This document shows positions 11,391-21,840 of a DNA stretch of 64,000 nt, piece by piece (position 1 is the first letter of the stretch; each line of letters opens with the position of its first letter). Both the position numbers and the translations under genes were made by a program. The notes beneath the pieces were generated by a model. The model saw nothing but the letters and a program-made list of their open reading frames with translations, had not been told where the DNA came from and did no database searches. Source of the DNA: Dasysyrphus tricinctus (Eukaryota; Arthropoda; Insecta; Diptera; Syrphidae); contig OY992530.1 in the NCBI GenBank assembly GCA_963921185.1, positions 172,157,396 through 172,221,395 on the forward strand. Reading direction: 5' to 3'.

Positions 11391-11729
11391 AACTGACGCC
11401 CAACGTTCAGCCGATACACCTTCGCCAAAAAAAAACCGACATCGAGGCGCCGAACGGCCGAACAAATTTATTTTTTTTAATACAATATACTGTGTCGCAC
11501 CATTGTTTGGTCGACAATATCTAATAAAATTTGTAGTGCGTTGCACCATAGCTTGGTCGACCACAACAATATAATTCTAATAACATTTCTTGCACCCATC
11601 GGATGAATTAGTTTTGCACCAACACTTAGGTCAAAATAATTCTGCACGTAAGCGGTCAAGCATAATAAAATTATTTTTAAAACAACAAAAACTTGCGCAC
11701 CTCGACTGGTCCTAGTTTCCTAAAGTTGC
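11391..11729 (+). other. Gypsy-1 leader with repeated TTGCACC...GGTCGAC motifs
   Basis: Between the LTR and the Gag start lie about four degenerate copies of a TTGCACCA-N-TTGGTCGAC motif (around 11496, 11541, 11589, 11616). Function unknown; the position fits an RNA packaging or translation signal. Confidence 0.4.
11394..11408 (+). promoter_or_regulatory. Gypsy-1 primer-binding site
   Basis: TGACGCCCAACGTTC starts three bases after the LTR. It resembles the tRNA-Lys-complementary site TGGCGCCCAACG seen in Gypsy-2, with a mismatch near the start. Assignment to tRNA-Lys is inference. Confidence 0.6.
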
Positions 11730-14700
11730 ATGTTCACATTTAATACGAACCGAAAAAGTCCTCGACTAAATGAAATGGCAATAATTCAGATGACCGACGA
11801 ACAGCTGAAAACACTTATTGCCAGCACAAGGTCCCAAACAACAACCACAGCTATGTCAACTGGAAATTTCGCCACCTGCACTTCCCGATTCAACGGAGAA
11901 CGTTGCAAAATGACAGTGGAAGCTTTCATTTCCAGCACATCCATATACAAAGACGTAACAAATATGAGCGACAGTAACGCTCTGACAGGGATGCCTCTTC
12001 TTCTTGAAGGTATAGCAGCCACTTGGTGGCAAGGAGTAAAATCTCAGCCAAAGACTTGGGCAGAAGCTATGACGCTCCTGAGAAGCTCTTTTGCTGCACC
12101 AAGGCCAGCCTATCAGATATACGTTGATATCTTTAACGAAAAACAAAATGAGAGAGTATCTACGGATTTGTTTATATGTAATAAGCGTGCTCTTTTTGCC
12201 GAATTGAAAGATGGAGCCCATGATGAAGCACAACAAATTGACATGGTGTTTGGGCTATTACACAAAAACATACGAACGAAGATAGAAAGAGACAACATAC
12301 AGTCATTCGAAAAGCTGCTTTGTTGTGCACGGCAAATTGAAAAGAATTTTGATGAAATACAACAAGAGAACTCATTAAAAAAGAATGACGCGAAGAAACA
12401 AAATTCAAAGCGCATCAAGTGCGGTTACTGCTCCAACTTTGGACACACCCTTGATGAATGCCGAAAAAGAGAAAGAGATGTTAAAAATGAGCAAGAACAT
12501 AAAAGCAAAGAAAACAAAGCCAACTCGCGTGCCATCCTCAAATGCTATGGTTGTGGCAAGCAAGGCTTTGTCAGGAGTCAATGCCCTAATTGCAACCAAG
12601 CAAAAGAAGCAACAAGCATAAACTTCTGCTCCATTGATTCTTTCCCAAAGAAAACCCTGCCACCACTCCGTCAACGACCTTCTGTCCAAATTACAATCGG
12701 CGGACAGCAAGGAGTTGCCTTTATTGATACAGGTGCTCGAATGAGTATAGCTAGCTACCAGCTATACAAACAAATGCTTGGTCTAGGCTATTGTTTTACA
12801 GCTTACCGTGCTAAAGTGGTTCTGGCCGATGGCATTAAGCGTGAACAAGATGTTCTTGTCACCAAGGCAATTATAAAGTTGCAAGGACGTTTCATCGAAA
12901 CAAAGTTGATGGTAATAGAAAGTTCCACGGATATGCGGACGCTACTTGGAATCGATTTCATAGAAAATGCCAAAATAGTTCTTAATCTACCCCAACGAAT
13001 GTGGTATTTTGCGGATGCACCGTCAAAAAAGTATGACTTTGTTCAAACCGAATCAATCACTGCATTGAACTTCGCACCTTCATTGTCTGTTTCCACTCCA
13101 GATGATGGAAATAAGAAAACGCCACCAACACCACTGAGCTTACTCAGAATCCAGTCGCCAATTCCAAATCCGATTAGTCCCATACCAAAAACTCCGTTGA
13201 TGCCACTGCATAACATTTCAAATCAACAGCAACCGATCCAAGAACCAAGCAAACTCTTCTCCAATCAAAGAGACTATTCACCAGATTCCATAAATAAAAT
13301 CTTCGAAGATACACTTCCCAGACAATCGACACTATCTCATCTCGAACTTTCACTATATGATCCAGAATTCATATTCTTCGAAGCTTTTAGTACAGAAGAC
13401 ATCACTCTCAAGGAAAACGAAGCAGTTAATCTTGAGTCAAACAAAAGAGAACAACTTAATGCGATTCTTCTCCAGAACAAGGAATTGTTCCAGCTATCCG
13501 ATAAGCCAGCTATAGCTGTTGAGCACACGATATCAACAGCCGATCATGAACCAATTGCAGTTCCACCCTACCGACTTTCAGAATTAAAGAAGAAAGTTCT
13601 GCAAGATGAAGTTGCTGAAATGCTCAAAACCGGCATTATTGAGGAATGTGAATCTCCTTGGGCTTCCCCGGTGGTAATGGTTCCCAAAAAAGATGGTAGC
13701 ATTCGAGTTTGCATTGACTATCGCAAGCTCAATGCAATAACGAAACCAGATGTTTATCCACTACCTCGCTTAGATGACCTCCTCCATGCCGCAAAGAACG
13801 CCGAAGTCATGTCTACAATCGATCTTCTATCCGGATATTGGCAAATCAAAATGAAAGACGAAGATAAGGACAAAACCGCCTTTATAACTCCATTCGGTAT
13901 TTATCGTTTTCTCCGTATGCCTTTTGGACTGCGGAATGCGCCATCTACATTTCAAAGACTGATTGATAGAATTAAAATCAAAGTTTGTAATATACGTGTG
14001 CTAGCCTTTCTCGACGATTTGCTGATAATCTCATCATCGTTTGAAGAACATCTGACTGATCTTGAAACAATTTTTCGAGTTTTAAATCAATACAACCTAC
14101 GAATCAACCGCAAAAAGAGTAACTTTTGTAGAAGTAAAGTTAAGTTTTTGGGACACATCTTAACAAAAGATGGTATATCCCCAGATCCTGACAAAGTGTC
14201 AGCCATCAAAAATCGCCAAGCTCCAAAGAATTTAAAAGAGATGATATCGTTTTTGCAAACCTGTTCGTGGTTTCGAAGATTCATCCCGGACTTCGCGAAG
14301 ATTTCCAAGCCATTATCTGATCTGACCAAAAAGAAAGCAAAGTGGATATGGGAAGAACCCCAACAAAATGCTTTCGAAGAGCTTAAGAATCGACTTATTA
14401 CCGCTCCAATCCTTAGACAAACTGACGAAACCAAGCCTTTCACCATACGTTCCGATGCCAGTGCTTACGCTCTTGGTGCAGCCTTATTACAAGGGGAGAA
14501 TACAGATGAAAGACCAGTAGAATACGCTAGCAGACTTCTTTCTTCAGCTGAAAGAAACTACAACACTACGGAAAGAGAAGCTTTAGCCGTAGTATGGGCT
14601 GTTCGGAAATTCCAGAGCTACATAGAAAATAGCAAAATAACAATTATTACGGATCATCAGGCCCTTAGATGGCTAATGACTCTCAAATCACCAACCGGTC

Positions 14701-16193
14701 GCTTATCGAGATGGTGTTTAGAATTACAACCGTATGACATTCATATTCAGTATACACCAGGTAAAGCCAACGTACTTGCAGACATGTTGTCCCGTCCACC
14801 AATTGATGAAGAAATTCCAACTTTAGAAAGTTGTATTATCTCTGTCGACTTTCCTCATAGAAGTATAAAGGAAACACGTGACAACCAATTAAGAGATCCT
14901 GATCTTAAAAAAATAATCGATGATCTTGAATCTTTCACACCAGAACGATTCACCTGCTGGACTTCACGAGGTTATATGCTTCATGAAGGTGTACTTTACC
15001 GATACAACGAAGACACTGAGAACGAAGAAGCTCAACTTGTACTTCCTAGAGATGAACGCCAACATATAATGAATTCGTACCACAATGAACCCACAGCTGG
15101 ACATTATGGATCTGAACGTACTATTCAACGAATATCAGCCCGATATTTTTGGCCATGCATGCGAAGAGATATCACAAAATACGTCAAAGATTGTACTCTA
15201 TGTCAAAGGTACAAATTCACGAACTTGAAACCAGCTGGACTCTTGCAAACTCCCGTTCAGTGTCAGCGTTTTGAAGTTCTTGCTATTGATCTCTTTGGGC
15301 CACTTCCTCCTTCCAATGATGACAAGAAATGGATTTTCATCATTGAAGATGTAACAACCCGCTGGGTCGAACTCTTTACATTAGAAGAAGCAACAGCAGC
15401 TGCATGCGGAAAGACGCTCATCACAGAAATATTCCTCCGATTTGGTCTCCCAAGAAGATTGCTCAGCGATAACGGTACGCAATTTATCAGTGCCGTCATG
15501 CAACACATCACTCATTGCCTTGGAATTATGCAATGCTTCATCCCCGTCTACCACCCACAAGCAAATCCCGCTGAACGAAAGAACCGAGATTTAAAAACTC
15601 AACTAGCCATTCTAGTTGGGAACGAACACCACAGCTGGCCCGAAAAGTTACCCTTCATCAGATTTGCTATGAACACAGTCAGATGTCAAACTACCGGATA
15701 TAGTGCAGCTTTTCTCAATTTTGGAAGAGAACTACGCGCTCCTGATGATGTTGAACGTGACTTCCGTGCAGTTATTCAATCCGAGAATTTTGTACCAGAA
15801 ATTACCCCATATTTAACTAAGATGGCAGAAACTCTAAAGAATGCCCGCGAAATCACTGAACGAGAACAAGATCGCCAAAAATCCTATGCTGATGTAAGAC
15901 GACGTCCTAACCCAACTTACTGTCCAGGAGATTACGTTTGGGTTGACACCAGGGTTCACAGTAAATCAAGTAATCGCTTCACCAGCAAACTCGCACCTAG
16001 ACGCGATGGGCCATACATCATTCTCGGCAGTAAAGGCTGCAACAATTATGAAATAGCCAGTCCTTCTAACCCAAGTGAAGTTCTTGGACTATATCATACA
16101 TCTGCACTATCCAAATGTACCAATCCAAATGAAACTGAAGAGCCTCTCGTACCAATTAGACGTCGAGGAAGACCTCGAAAACACGTAAACTAA
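11730..16193 (+). CDS. Gypsy-1 Gag-Pol polyprotein with Arc-like Gag
   Basis: A single 1487-residue frame. Gag comes first and resembles fly Arc capsid protein over residues about 15-200 (IQMTDEQL near the start, YKDV, TWWQGV at about 98-103, PAYQIY at 126-131). It is followed by a CCHC knuckle (CGYCSNFGHTLDEC, about 231) and a second one with Phe in place of His (CYGCGKQGFVRSQC, about 272). Then protease DTGA (Asp333), RT with FLDD (Asp762-763), RNase H (SDASAYALGAAL, about 907), and integrase with an HHCC region (about 1125-1155) and DDE residues near Asp1187, Asp1247 and Glu1282. No frameshift separates Gag from Pol. All catalytic motifs are present, so it may be active. The ATG at 11730 is the first of the frame; another at 11775 is possible. 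Confidence 0.95.
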   Translation: MFTFNTNRKSPRLNEMAIIQMTDEQLKTLIASTRSQTTTTAMSTGNFATCTSRFNGERCKMTVEAFISSTSIYKDVTNMSDSNALTGMPLLLEGIAATWWQGVKSQPKTWAEAMTLLRSSFAAPRPAYQIYVDIFNEKQNERVSTDLFICNKRALFAELKDGAHDEAQQIDMVFGLLHKNIRTKIERDNIQSFEKLLCCARQIEKNFDEIQQENSLKKNDAKKQNSKRIKCGYCSNFGHTLDECRKRERDVKNEQEHKSKENKANSRAILKCYGCGKQGFVRSQCPNCNQAKEATSINFCSIDSFPKKTLPPLRQRPSVQITIGGQQGVAFIDTGARMSIASYQLYKQMLGLGYCFTAYRAKVVLADGIKREQDVLVTKAIIKLQGRFIETKLMVIESSTDMRTLLGIDFIENAKIVLNLPQRMWYFADAPSKKYDFVQTESITALNFAPSLSVSTPDDGNKKTPPTPLSLLRIQSPIPNPISPIPKTPLMPLHNISNQQQPIQEPSKLFSNQRDYSPDSINKIFEDTLPRQSTLSHLELSLYDPEFIFFEAFSTEDITLKENEAVNLESNKREQLNAILLQNKELFQLSDKPAIAVEHTISTADHEPIAVPPYRLSELKKKVLQDEVAEMLKTGIIEECESPWASPVVMVPKKDGSIRVCIDYRKLNAITKPDVYPLPRLDDLLHAAKNAEVMSTIDLLSGYWQIKMKDEDKDKTAFITPFGIYRFLRMPFGLRNAPSTFQRLIDRIKIKVCNIRVLAFLDDLLIISSSFEEHLTDLETIFRVLNQYNLRINRKKSNFCRSKVKFLGHILTKDGISPDPDKVSAIKNRQAPKNLKEMISFLQTCSWFRRFIPDFAKISKPLSDLTKKKAKWIWEEPQQNAFEELKNRLITAPILRQTDETKPFTIRSDASAYALGAALLQGENTDERPVEYASRLLSSAERNYNTTEREALAVVWAVRKFQSYIENSKITIITDHQALRWLMTLKSPTGRLSRWCLELQPYDIHIQYTPGKANVLADMLSRPPIDEEIPTLESCIISVDFPHRSIKETRDNQLRDPDLKKIIDDLESFTPERFTCWTSRGYMLHEGVLYRYNEDTENEEAQLVLPRDERQHIMNSYHNEPTAGHYGSERTIQRISARYFWPCMRRDITKYVKDCTLCQRYKFTNLKPAGLLQTPVQCQRFEVLAIDLFGPLPPSNDDKKWIFIIEDVTTRWVELFTLEEATAAACGKTLITEIFLRFGLPRRLLSDNGTQFISAVMQHITHCLGIMQCFIPVYHPQANPAERKNRDLKTQLAILVGNEHHSWPEKLPFIRFAMNTVRCQTTGYSAAFLNFGRELRAPDDVERDFRAVIQSENFVPEITPYLTKMAETLKNAREITEREQDRQKSYADVRRRPNPTYCPGDYVWVDTRVHSKSSNRFTSKLAPRRDGPYIILGSKGCNNYEIASPSNPSEVLGLYHTSALSKCTNPNETEEPLVPIRRRGRPRKHVN

Positions 16194-16231
16194 TATTCTT
16201 GTATCTTCACTCTTTTATTATTCTTTCAGAT

Positions 16232-16245
16232 ACAAAAGGGGAGAC
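16232..16245 (+). promoter_or_regulatory. Gypsy-1 polypurine tract
   Basis: ACAAAAGGGGAGAC lies directly before the 3' LTR, the position of the plus-strand primer. Confidence 0.8.
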
Positions 16246-16659
16246 TGTAACAAAATCATACAGTGGCACCACCAAAAAGTACAATAAATTGGCAGCCTTG
16301 TTCATCTGTCTGCACACCCCAAATAAACATTTACCAACACAAGCAAGCACCAACACACAACACGATGCCGACGGCACCTACGGTTAATTTTCCCTTCGTA
16401 AAGAAAGAAGAAACAAAGAAAGACAAAAAGAAACCCAGCCAGGAATCAGTATAAATAGAGGACTTCAGCCAGAAAATATTCACTTTTGATTTGGAAGCCA
16501 GCACGAGCACAAATAATAATTTGTCTTGTCTTAAGCTAAAAAAATAAGAAGTACTTGTAAAATTAAATGAATAAAATTATGTATATGTATGTTTTAAGCT
16601 TAAAGAAAACGACTTTTATTTATAAGAAAACTTCATTATAAAGAAAAAACCATCTCACA
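16246..16659 (+). repeat. Gypsy-1 3' LTR
   Basis: 414 bp, no difference from the 5' LTR found by eye. Followed by the TSD CTTT. Confidence 0.95.
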
Positions 16660-16663
16660 CTTT

Positions 16664-18371
16664 CAAAATAGCTATAACAGGTTATTGTATGTTTTTTCGT
16701 TGACATATTAAAATATTTTTGTTTGCATTTAAAGTCAGTTTTTTTTTTTGGACCATTATTAAATAAGTTATTAGTGACCAATTATATAATTAAGTCAAGA
16801 ATAAAATGAAGAAAACTACAAAAATTCCGCACTTTAAGATGTATTTTCTGATTTTAATTTTTTCTATTTGACATTTGTCGCAAGAAAAATTGATTATAAT
16901 GAATTTTTCCTGTGACAGCGATGAATTTTTAGCGAATGAATTCATTCGCTAACCCTAACGTACATAACATTCGCCAAATCGTTCGACTTCAAGTGAACGT
17001 TCGATTCGCGAACCGTAATAAGGCCCTAAATCTTTTTTCAAAGAGCTATCGACTATTTACGTAAGTCGTCCAAAACTTTAATCGGCCGTATTTGAAAACT
17101 AGGTTTTTCGTTTAGTGCCACTTTATTAATATTTTTTAAGACAAAAAAAAAATAGTAAAATGCATAAATCTAAAAAAATCTATAAACATTTTTGTATACT
17201 TATATAATATGTAATTTTTACTATTATTATTTTAAACAAAATTCTCATCAAACTATTTTAATTCCCTTAAAAGTTTTACTAAACATTAAAGAAAACAAAA
17301 AGCTATTTTGATTAAGTGGATCAATGGATGATTTAATTGTTATTTTAAAACATAAATTGATTATAATTTTGTAATTTTATTTTGTCAGAACGAAATATGG
17401 AGATTCGACTATAGATATTATAATTTTTTAATTTCATTTTGTCAAAACAAAATTTCATAATTTATTGATTCGTTTTCAAACTCATTTTCTGATTTCTTTT
17501 TTATATAATAAAACAGGTACCTACCTACCCAAAGTGCATATAATTTTTATCCGTGAACTTTTCTGATACTTTAATAGTTATTCTCCTATTTGAGGCGGAG
17601 ACAAATCCAACAAACCATAGATAATTAAAATTCGTTCAGCCGTTCTTTAGTTATAAGTTATAACTTATAAATGGTGTAACTAACCCGACTTTGTTGTATA
17701 TATTAAGATATCCAACTTTATCATTTTGAGATCTTTAAATAGAAGAGTATTTAAAAGCAGAGTATAGATTATACTTTAAGTGTGGGCTTAAATGCCAAAT
17801 CCAAAAAGCAATAGCACCCGCGGTTCTTATTTCTTTTCTTTCGTGGGTTATTGCCATTTTTAAATGGAAAATAAACCCGTTGGTATTTTTTCCTTTTATT
17901 TTGGGAAATAACGCCCACGGCCCAAGGGCTTTATTACCGCGGGTGTTATTGCACTGCACCTTAATAACCATTTTTTTGAAAATGGTATTCCACCCCAATG
18001 TAGCCTTTACTAAAATATATGTATATATATTAAGGAAAGAAAGCGAAAGTTTGAAAAGTGCGAAAAGTTTGCATGTACATTATTTGTAAAAAATCCTGCA
18101 CACAAAACACCTACACTTGAGTAGATGAGAACGAAAACTCATCACACCTATCCATTTTTATCAAAAATTGAGATTTTGATCCAGATTTGCTAAGCTGGGC
18201 ATATTGAATAGTTTTTAAAGAAAATTTGACACCCTTACCCCTCTAAGCCCCTTTAATATTGATGTCAAACATCGTTATTGTTTCCAAAACTCTCGATATC
18301 CACAGTGCAATTTACATCAAAACTTTCCATATCCATTCTAAGCAGTAGGTTTGCTTTCAAAACTCTTCTTA
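16664..18371. other. non-coding interior of the 12.8-kb element, right side
   Basis: AT-rich sequence without a recognisable gene. It holds a short palindrome (GTTATAAGTTATAAC, about 17647) and the hairpin at 17808-17952. Confidence 0.4.
17808..17952. repeat. 145-bp hairpin-forming repeat
   Basis: GCAATAGCACCCGCGG at the left pairs with CCGCGGGTGTTATTGC at the right, and the interior also pairs imperfectly (GTGGGTTATTGCC against GGAAATAACGCCCAC). Possible MITE remnant, no TSD seen. Confidence 0.5.
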
Positions 18372-18784
18372 AGCCTAGTACGCTGCTGATGCGAAACGAA
18401 ATTTTTAGTTGGTCTCCAATAAGACAACGAAATGCTTACGAAAACGATGCGGAAAAATATTCATTGACAGTTGCACAAACTCAAAAAATTAAAACAAATG
18501 CAAATGCAAAAAATCACAAGCATCCATGCTGTAACGAAAGAAACAACAAAAATAAACACGAAAAAACACAAATGTCATTTTTTCGCACACAATAAATGGT
18601 CTGGGTAATTAATTGAGTGCGAAAAAAGAGTGTAGACATCTCCAAATAATCTGCTACAATTATCAATTTCGCTCATCGAACAGCGTACTGCAGAACGAAA
18701 AGTAGAACTAAATTTTTAGTTTATGATTTCGCTGTGTCATTTTTGTATGGGATTTTTCGTTTCGCTTCAGCAGCGTACTAGGCT
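18372..18784. mobile_element. 413-bp MITE with TTA target duplication
   Basis: Termini AGCCTAGTACGCTGCTGA and its inverse, continuing GCGAAACGAAA. TTA flanks both sides (18369-18371, 18785-18787). It shares the AGCCTAGTAC terminus with the element at 27494-27801, so both probably use the same transposase (PIF/Harbinger-like, inference). Confidence 0.85.
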
Positions 18785-18787
18785 TTA

Positions 18788-19675
18788 TCCATCATAGGCT
18801 ATTAACTATGTTATATAAGAAGGAACTAAAAAGTTAACAGGTTTTTATTGTAAAAAATTTTAAATGGGTCATTAAAGATTGGAAAGTAGGGGAGTGCTTT
18901 TATATTAGAGGGTGCAATTGTGAGAGGGGGAATGGTGGGGAAACTGGCCATATCCAATCATTTGCAACAAAACTCTTCATAACCAAATTTAATTGTTAAA
19001 TCTCAATCATAACATAGATTTAAAAATCTTCTATTATAGCTTTGTATATGAAAAATTTTCATATAAAAAGATTATAGGTAGGTATAAAATAAAATCTTTT
19101 ATAACATCTACCATTTCACCTTAATTAGTTTTTTTTTTTTTCATTTGCACAAAATGAAAATTTTGGATATGACGAGTTTTGGTTCTCAACTACCCACTCA
19201 GTTGTAAAAACTAACCCACATACCTACCTACCTATATCCCAATGTATAACAACATCTTCCTCTTGCACCATAGAAACCCAAATATATTGAAGACAATACG
19301 CCTACAGCTGTGAAAAAACAAATACACCTTCACATGTATACCTACCCCTTTCCCTTGCACCATAAAAACCCCATAAGCCAAAAAGAATATCCAAAATTGT
19401 TCTTTTTGTGTCTTTCAGCTTTATCTGCATAGTAAAAAAAATGTAAACAAAACCGATAACCAAAACAAAATTGAATATTTTCTCCAAAATGCCTTCTACC
19501 GGATTCACTCTAACTCTCATAAATTCAGTATACGTCTTTCCCGTGCTTATACTATTCTTCACGTCCACACTTCCACTTATTCCACAATTCTCCACGTCAA
19601 GGTACCCCTTGGAGACTTGAGATGTCGCCCTCTTCGAGTGCCACCATGATAGTACTATGGTTTTCATATACAAAG
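18788..19675. other. non-coding right end of the 12.8-kb element
   Basis: AT-rich, no recognised gene. A 123-residue minus-strand frame (19302-19673) starts inside the terminal repeat and has one hydrophobic stretch, but no family resemblance. Confidence 0.35.
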
Positions 19676-19849
19676 GTTATACAACGCTTGTGTCAAATAA
19701 AGTACCAAAAAGGGAAAATCTATTACATTTTACTTGCACATCTCTAAGAAAACATCAGCTGTTCGTGAAAAATCAATAAAAGAATAATGCTGTCGGTTCG
19801 GGTCTTTTCAATTTCTGTGTTAATAATTATAATTTTGAAGTTTCCTTGT

Positions 19850-21708
19850 TACTCCTGTCCCTGTAGTGAAGTCCCGTAAAAATTTCCGTACTGATTTATC
19901 TAACCGCCAGAATCGATTAAAGTACATATAGGAGAGTCAGAAAAACTTGGGTAGATATCACCGTTTTCTGGAGGGGGTTTTTTAGACGCCATTTTCCAAA
20001 ATGGCCGACAAATAGTAGTATAATTTGTATGGGAGAACGGAAAAATCTTCATAAAAACTAAACCACCAAACCGATTTTGATGAAATGATCAGACATGATA
20101 AAAAACAAGATGAGAAGCCAATATAATTAATTTCTGCCCGCTGCCACGCCCCCTTTTTTGAAAAAGTAATATTATTCGTCAAAATTAACACAAATTCGGA
20201 TGTTGCTTTAGTTAAACTTATAAAAATATTTTTGTATGGAATGTTCGCTGTATAAAGTTCCTACCACGCCTTTTTTGTGGGCGTTTATTATTTTGTGACT
20301 TGTATGGATTTCGTTTTAGTAAGTTAAAATCTGAACCACTTCACCCAATGTACCTAATGAAATTTTCACACATGATAGCGAACAGTATAGGATTGTATAC
20401 AATTTTTGCCCATTGACACGCCTACAAAAGCCCATCTTATCACTCTTCCTCATTAGCTGCTAAAAGCTGAAGGAAATGATATCAATTAAGATGCTTTTTG
20501 AAGTTTCCTGATTGATATTGACTAAAGAAAATCTATTTTATTTATTTATTTATTTTTTCTTATCAATAACATATTTAAAATATACTATTAATAAATTTTA
20601 AGTAAGAGCACTAGCAGCATAATACTATCGGCTCTTTTGTACAAAGAATTAGAAATTATAGCTTAATTTGCAGTAAATATAATACTTTATTTATAACAAC
20701 AATATTAGATTGAGTAGAAAATCTATTATTTTTGATTTTTAGTTAAAAAAATTACAAAATTATAAAAAATACAATTACATATATTTGCACATCATTTGTA
20801 TACACATTCATCTCGTACATTGCTCACCACATTTGCAATACTCTTTGCATGTCAAATACTTTTACACATGTATGTAATGTAAATTTAAGTATTTGACATG
20901 CACAGAGTATTGCAAATGTGGTGAGCAATGTACGAGATGAATGTGTATACAAATGATGTGCAAATATATGTAATTGTATTTTTTATAATTTTGTAATTTT
21001 TTTAACTAAAAATCAAAAATAATAGATTTTCTTTAGTCAATATCAATCAGGAAACTTCAAAAAGCATCTTAATTGATATCATTTCCTTCGGCTTCTAGCA
21101 GCTAATGAGGAAGAGTGATAAGATGGGCTTTTGTAGGCGTGTCAATGGGCGAAAATTGTATACAATCCTATACTGTTCGATATTATGTGTGAAAATTTCA
21201 TTAGGTACATTGGGTGAAGTGGTTCAGAGTTTAACTTACTAAAACGAACTCCATACAAATCACAAAATAATAAACACCCACAAAATAGGCGTGGTAGGAA
21301 CTTTTTACAGCTTACATTCCATACAAAAGTATTTTTATAAGTTTAACTTAAGCACCATCCGAATATGTATTAACTTTGACGAATAAAACTACTTTTTCAA
21401 AAAAGGGGGCATGGCAGTGGGCGGAAATTAATTATGTTGGCTTCTCATCTTTTTTCTTATCATGTCTGATCATTTCATCAAAATCGGTTTAGTGGTTTAG
21501 TTTTTATGGAGATTTTTCCGTTCTCCCATACAAATTATACTACTATTTGTCGGCCATTTTGGAAAATGGCGTCTAAAAAACCCCCTCCAGAAAACGGTGA
21601 TGTCTACCCAAGTTTTTCTGACTCTCCTATATGTACTTTAATCGATTCTGGTGGTTAGATAAATCAATACGGAAATTTCTACGGGACTTCACTACAGGGA
21701 CTGTATTA
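19850..21708. mobile_element. 1.86-kb foldback element, TGT target duplication
   Basis: Two inverted arms of about 0.8-1 kb meet near 20880. Outer ends begin TACTCCTGTCCCTGTAG and TAATACAGTCCCTGTAG. TGT flanks both sides (19847-19849, 21709-21711), and copy 2 of the CAGCC element shows the empty site. The left arm carries an extra 178-bp retroposon absent from the right. No transposase. Confidence 0.8.
20538..20715 (-). mobile_element. 178-bp retroposon fragment with 12-bp TSD
   Basis: AGAAAATCTATT at 20526-20537 and 20716-20727 flanks a stretch that on the minus strand ends in AAATAAATAAATAAATAA. The opposite arm of the foldback has only one copy of the 12-mer and no insertion. This fits a 5'-truncated LINE end. 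Confidence 0.75.
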
Positions 21709-21840
21709 TGTGTCGTTTTTAGTAATATTTAATAAATATTTCAATAAAACTAAGCTATTTAATATTCCGTTTACTCAGTGCATTTTTATTAAAAGAAAAA
21801 GAACAAATCAACCCCCATTTTTCCTGCTGCACCGCCGGCG

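Larger units (their letters stand above)
10977..16659 (+). mobile_element. Gypsy-1: intact Ty3/gypsy LTR retrotransposon
   Basis: Two 414-bp LTRs (TGTAAC...CTCACA) that read identical by eye bound a primer-binding site, one long Gag-Pol frame and a polypurine tract. The 4-bp TSD CTTT is at 10973-10976 and 16660-16663. Identical LTRs, an open frame and a clean TSD indicate a very recent insertion, possibly an active source. Confidence 0.95.
6913..19675. mobile_element. 12.8-kb TIR element ('CTTTGTATATG')
   Basis: The left end CTTTGTATATGAAAACCATA recurs as an inverted copy ending at 19675. The terminal match is about 30 bp, and a second shared block (CGTGGAGAATTGTGGA) lies about 80-95 bp inside each end. 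GTTATAC follows at 19676-19682 and precedes the left end once the 406-bp MITE is discounted. Copy 2 of the CAGCC element has a single GTTATAC there, which is an empty site. Less Gypsy-1, the palindrome and the MITE, about 5.2 kb of own sequence remains. No transposase was recognised, so the class is unknown. Confidence 0.65.

Noticed and set aside
19302..19673. 123-residue minus-strand frame with a hydrophobic stretch starting in the TIR of the 12.8-kb element
   Set aside because: No family resemblance, and part of it is constrained by terminal-repeat sequence. Kept only as a remark.
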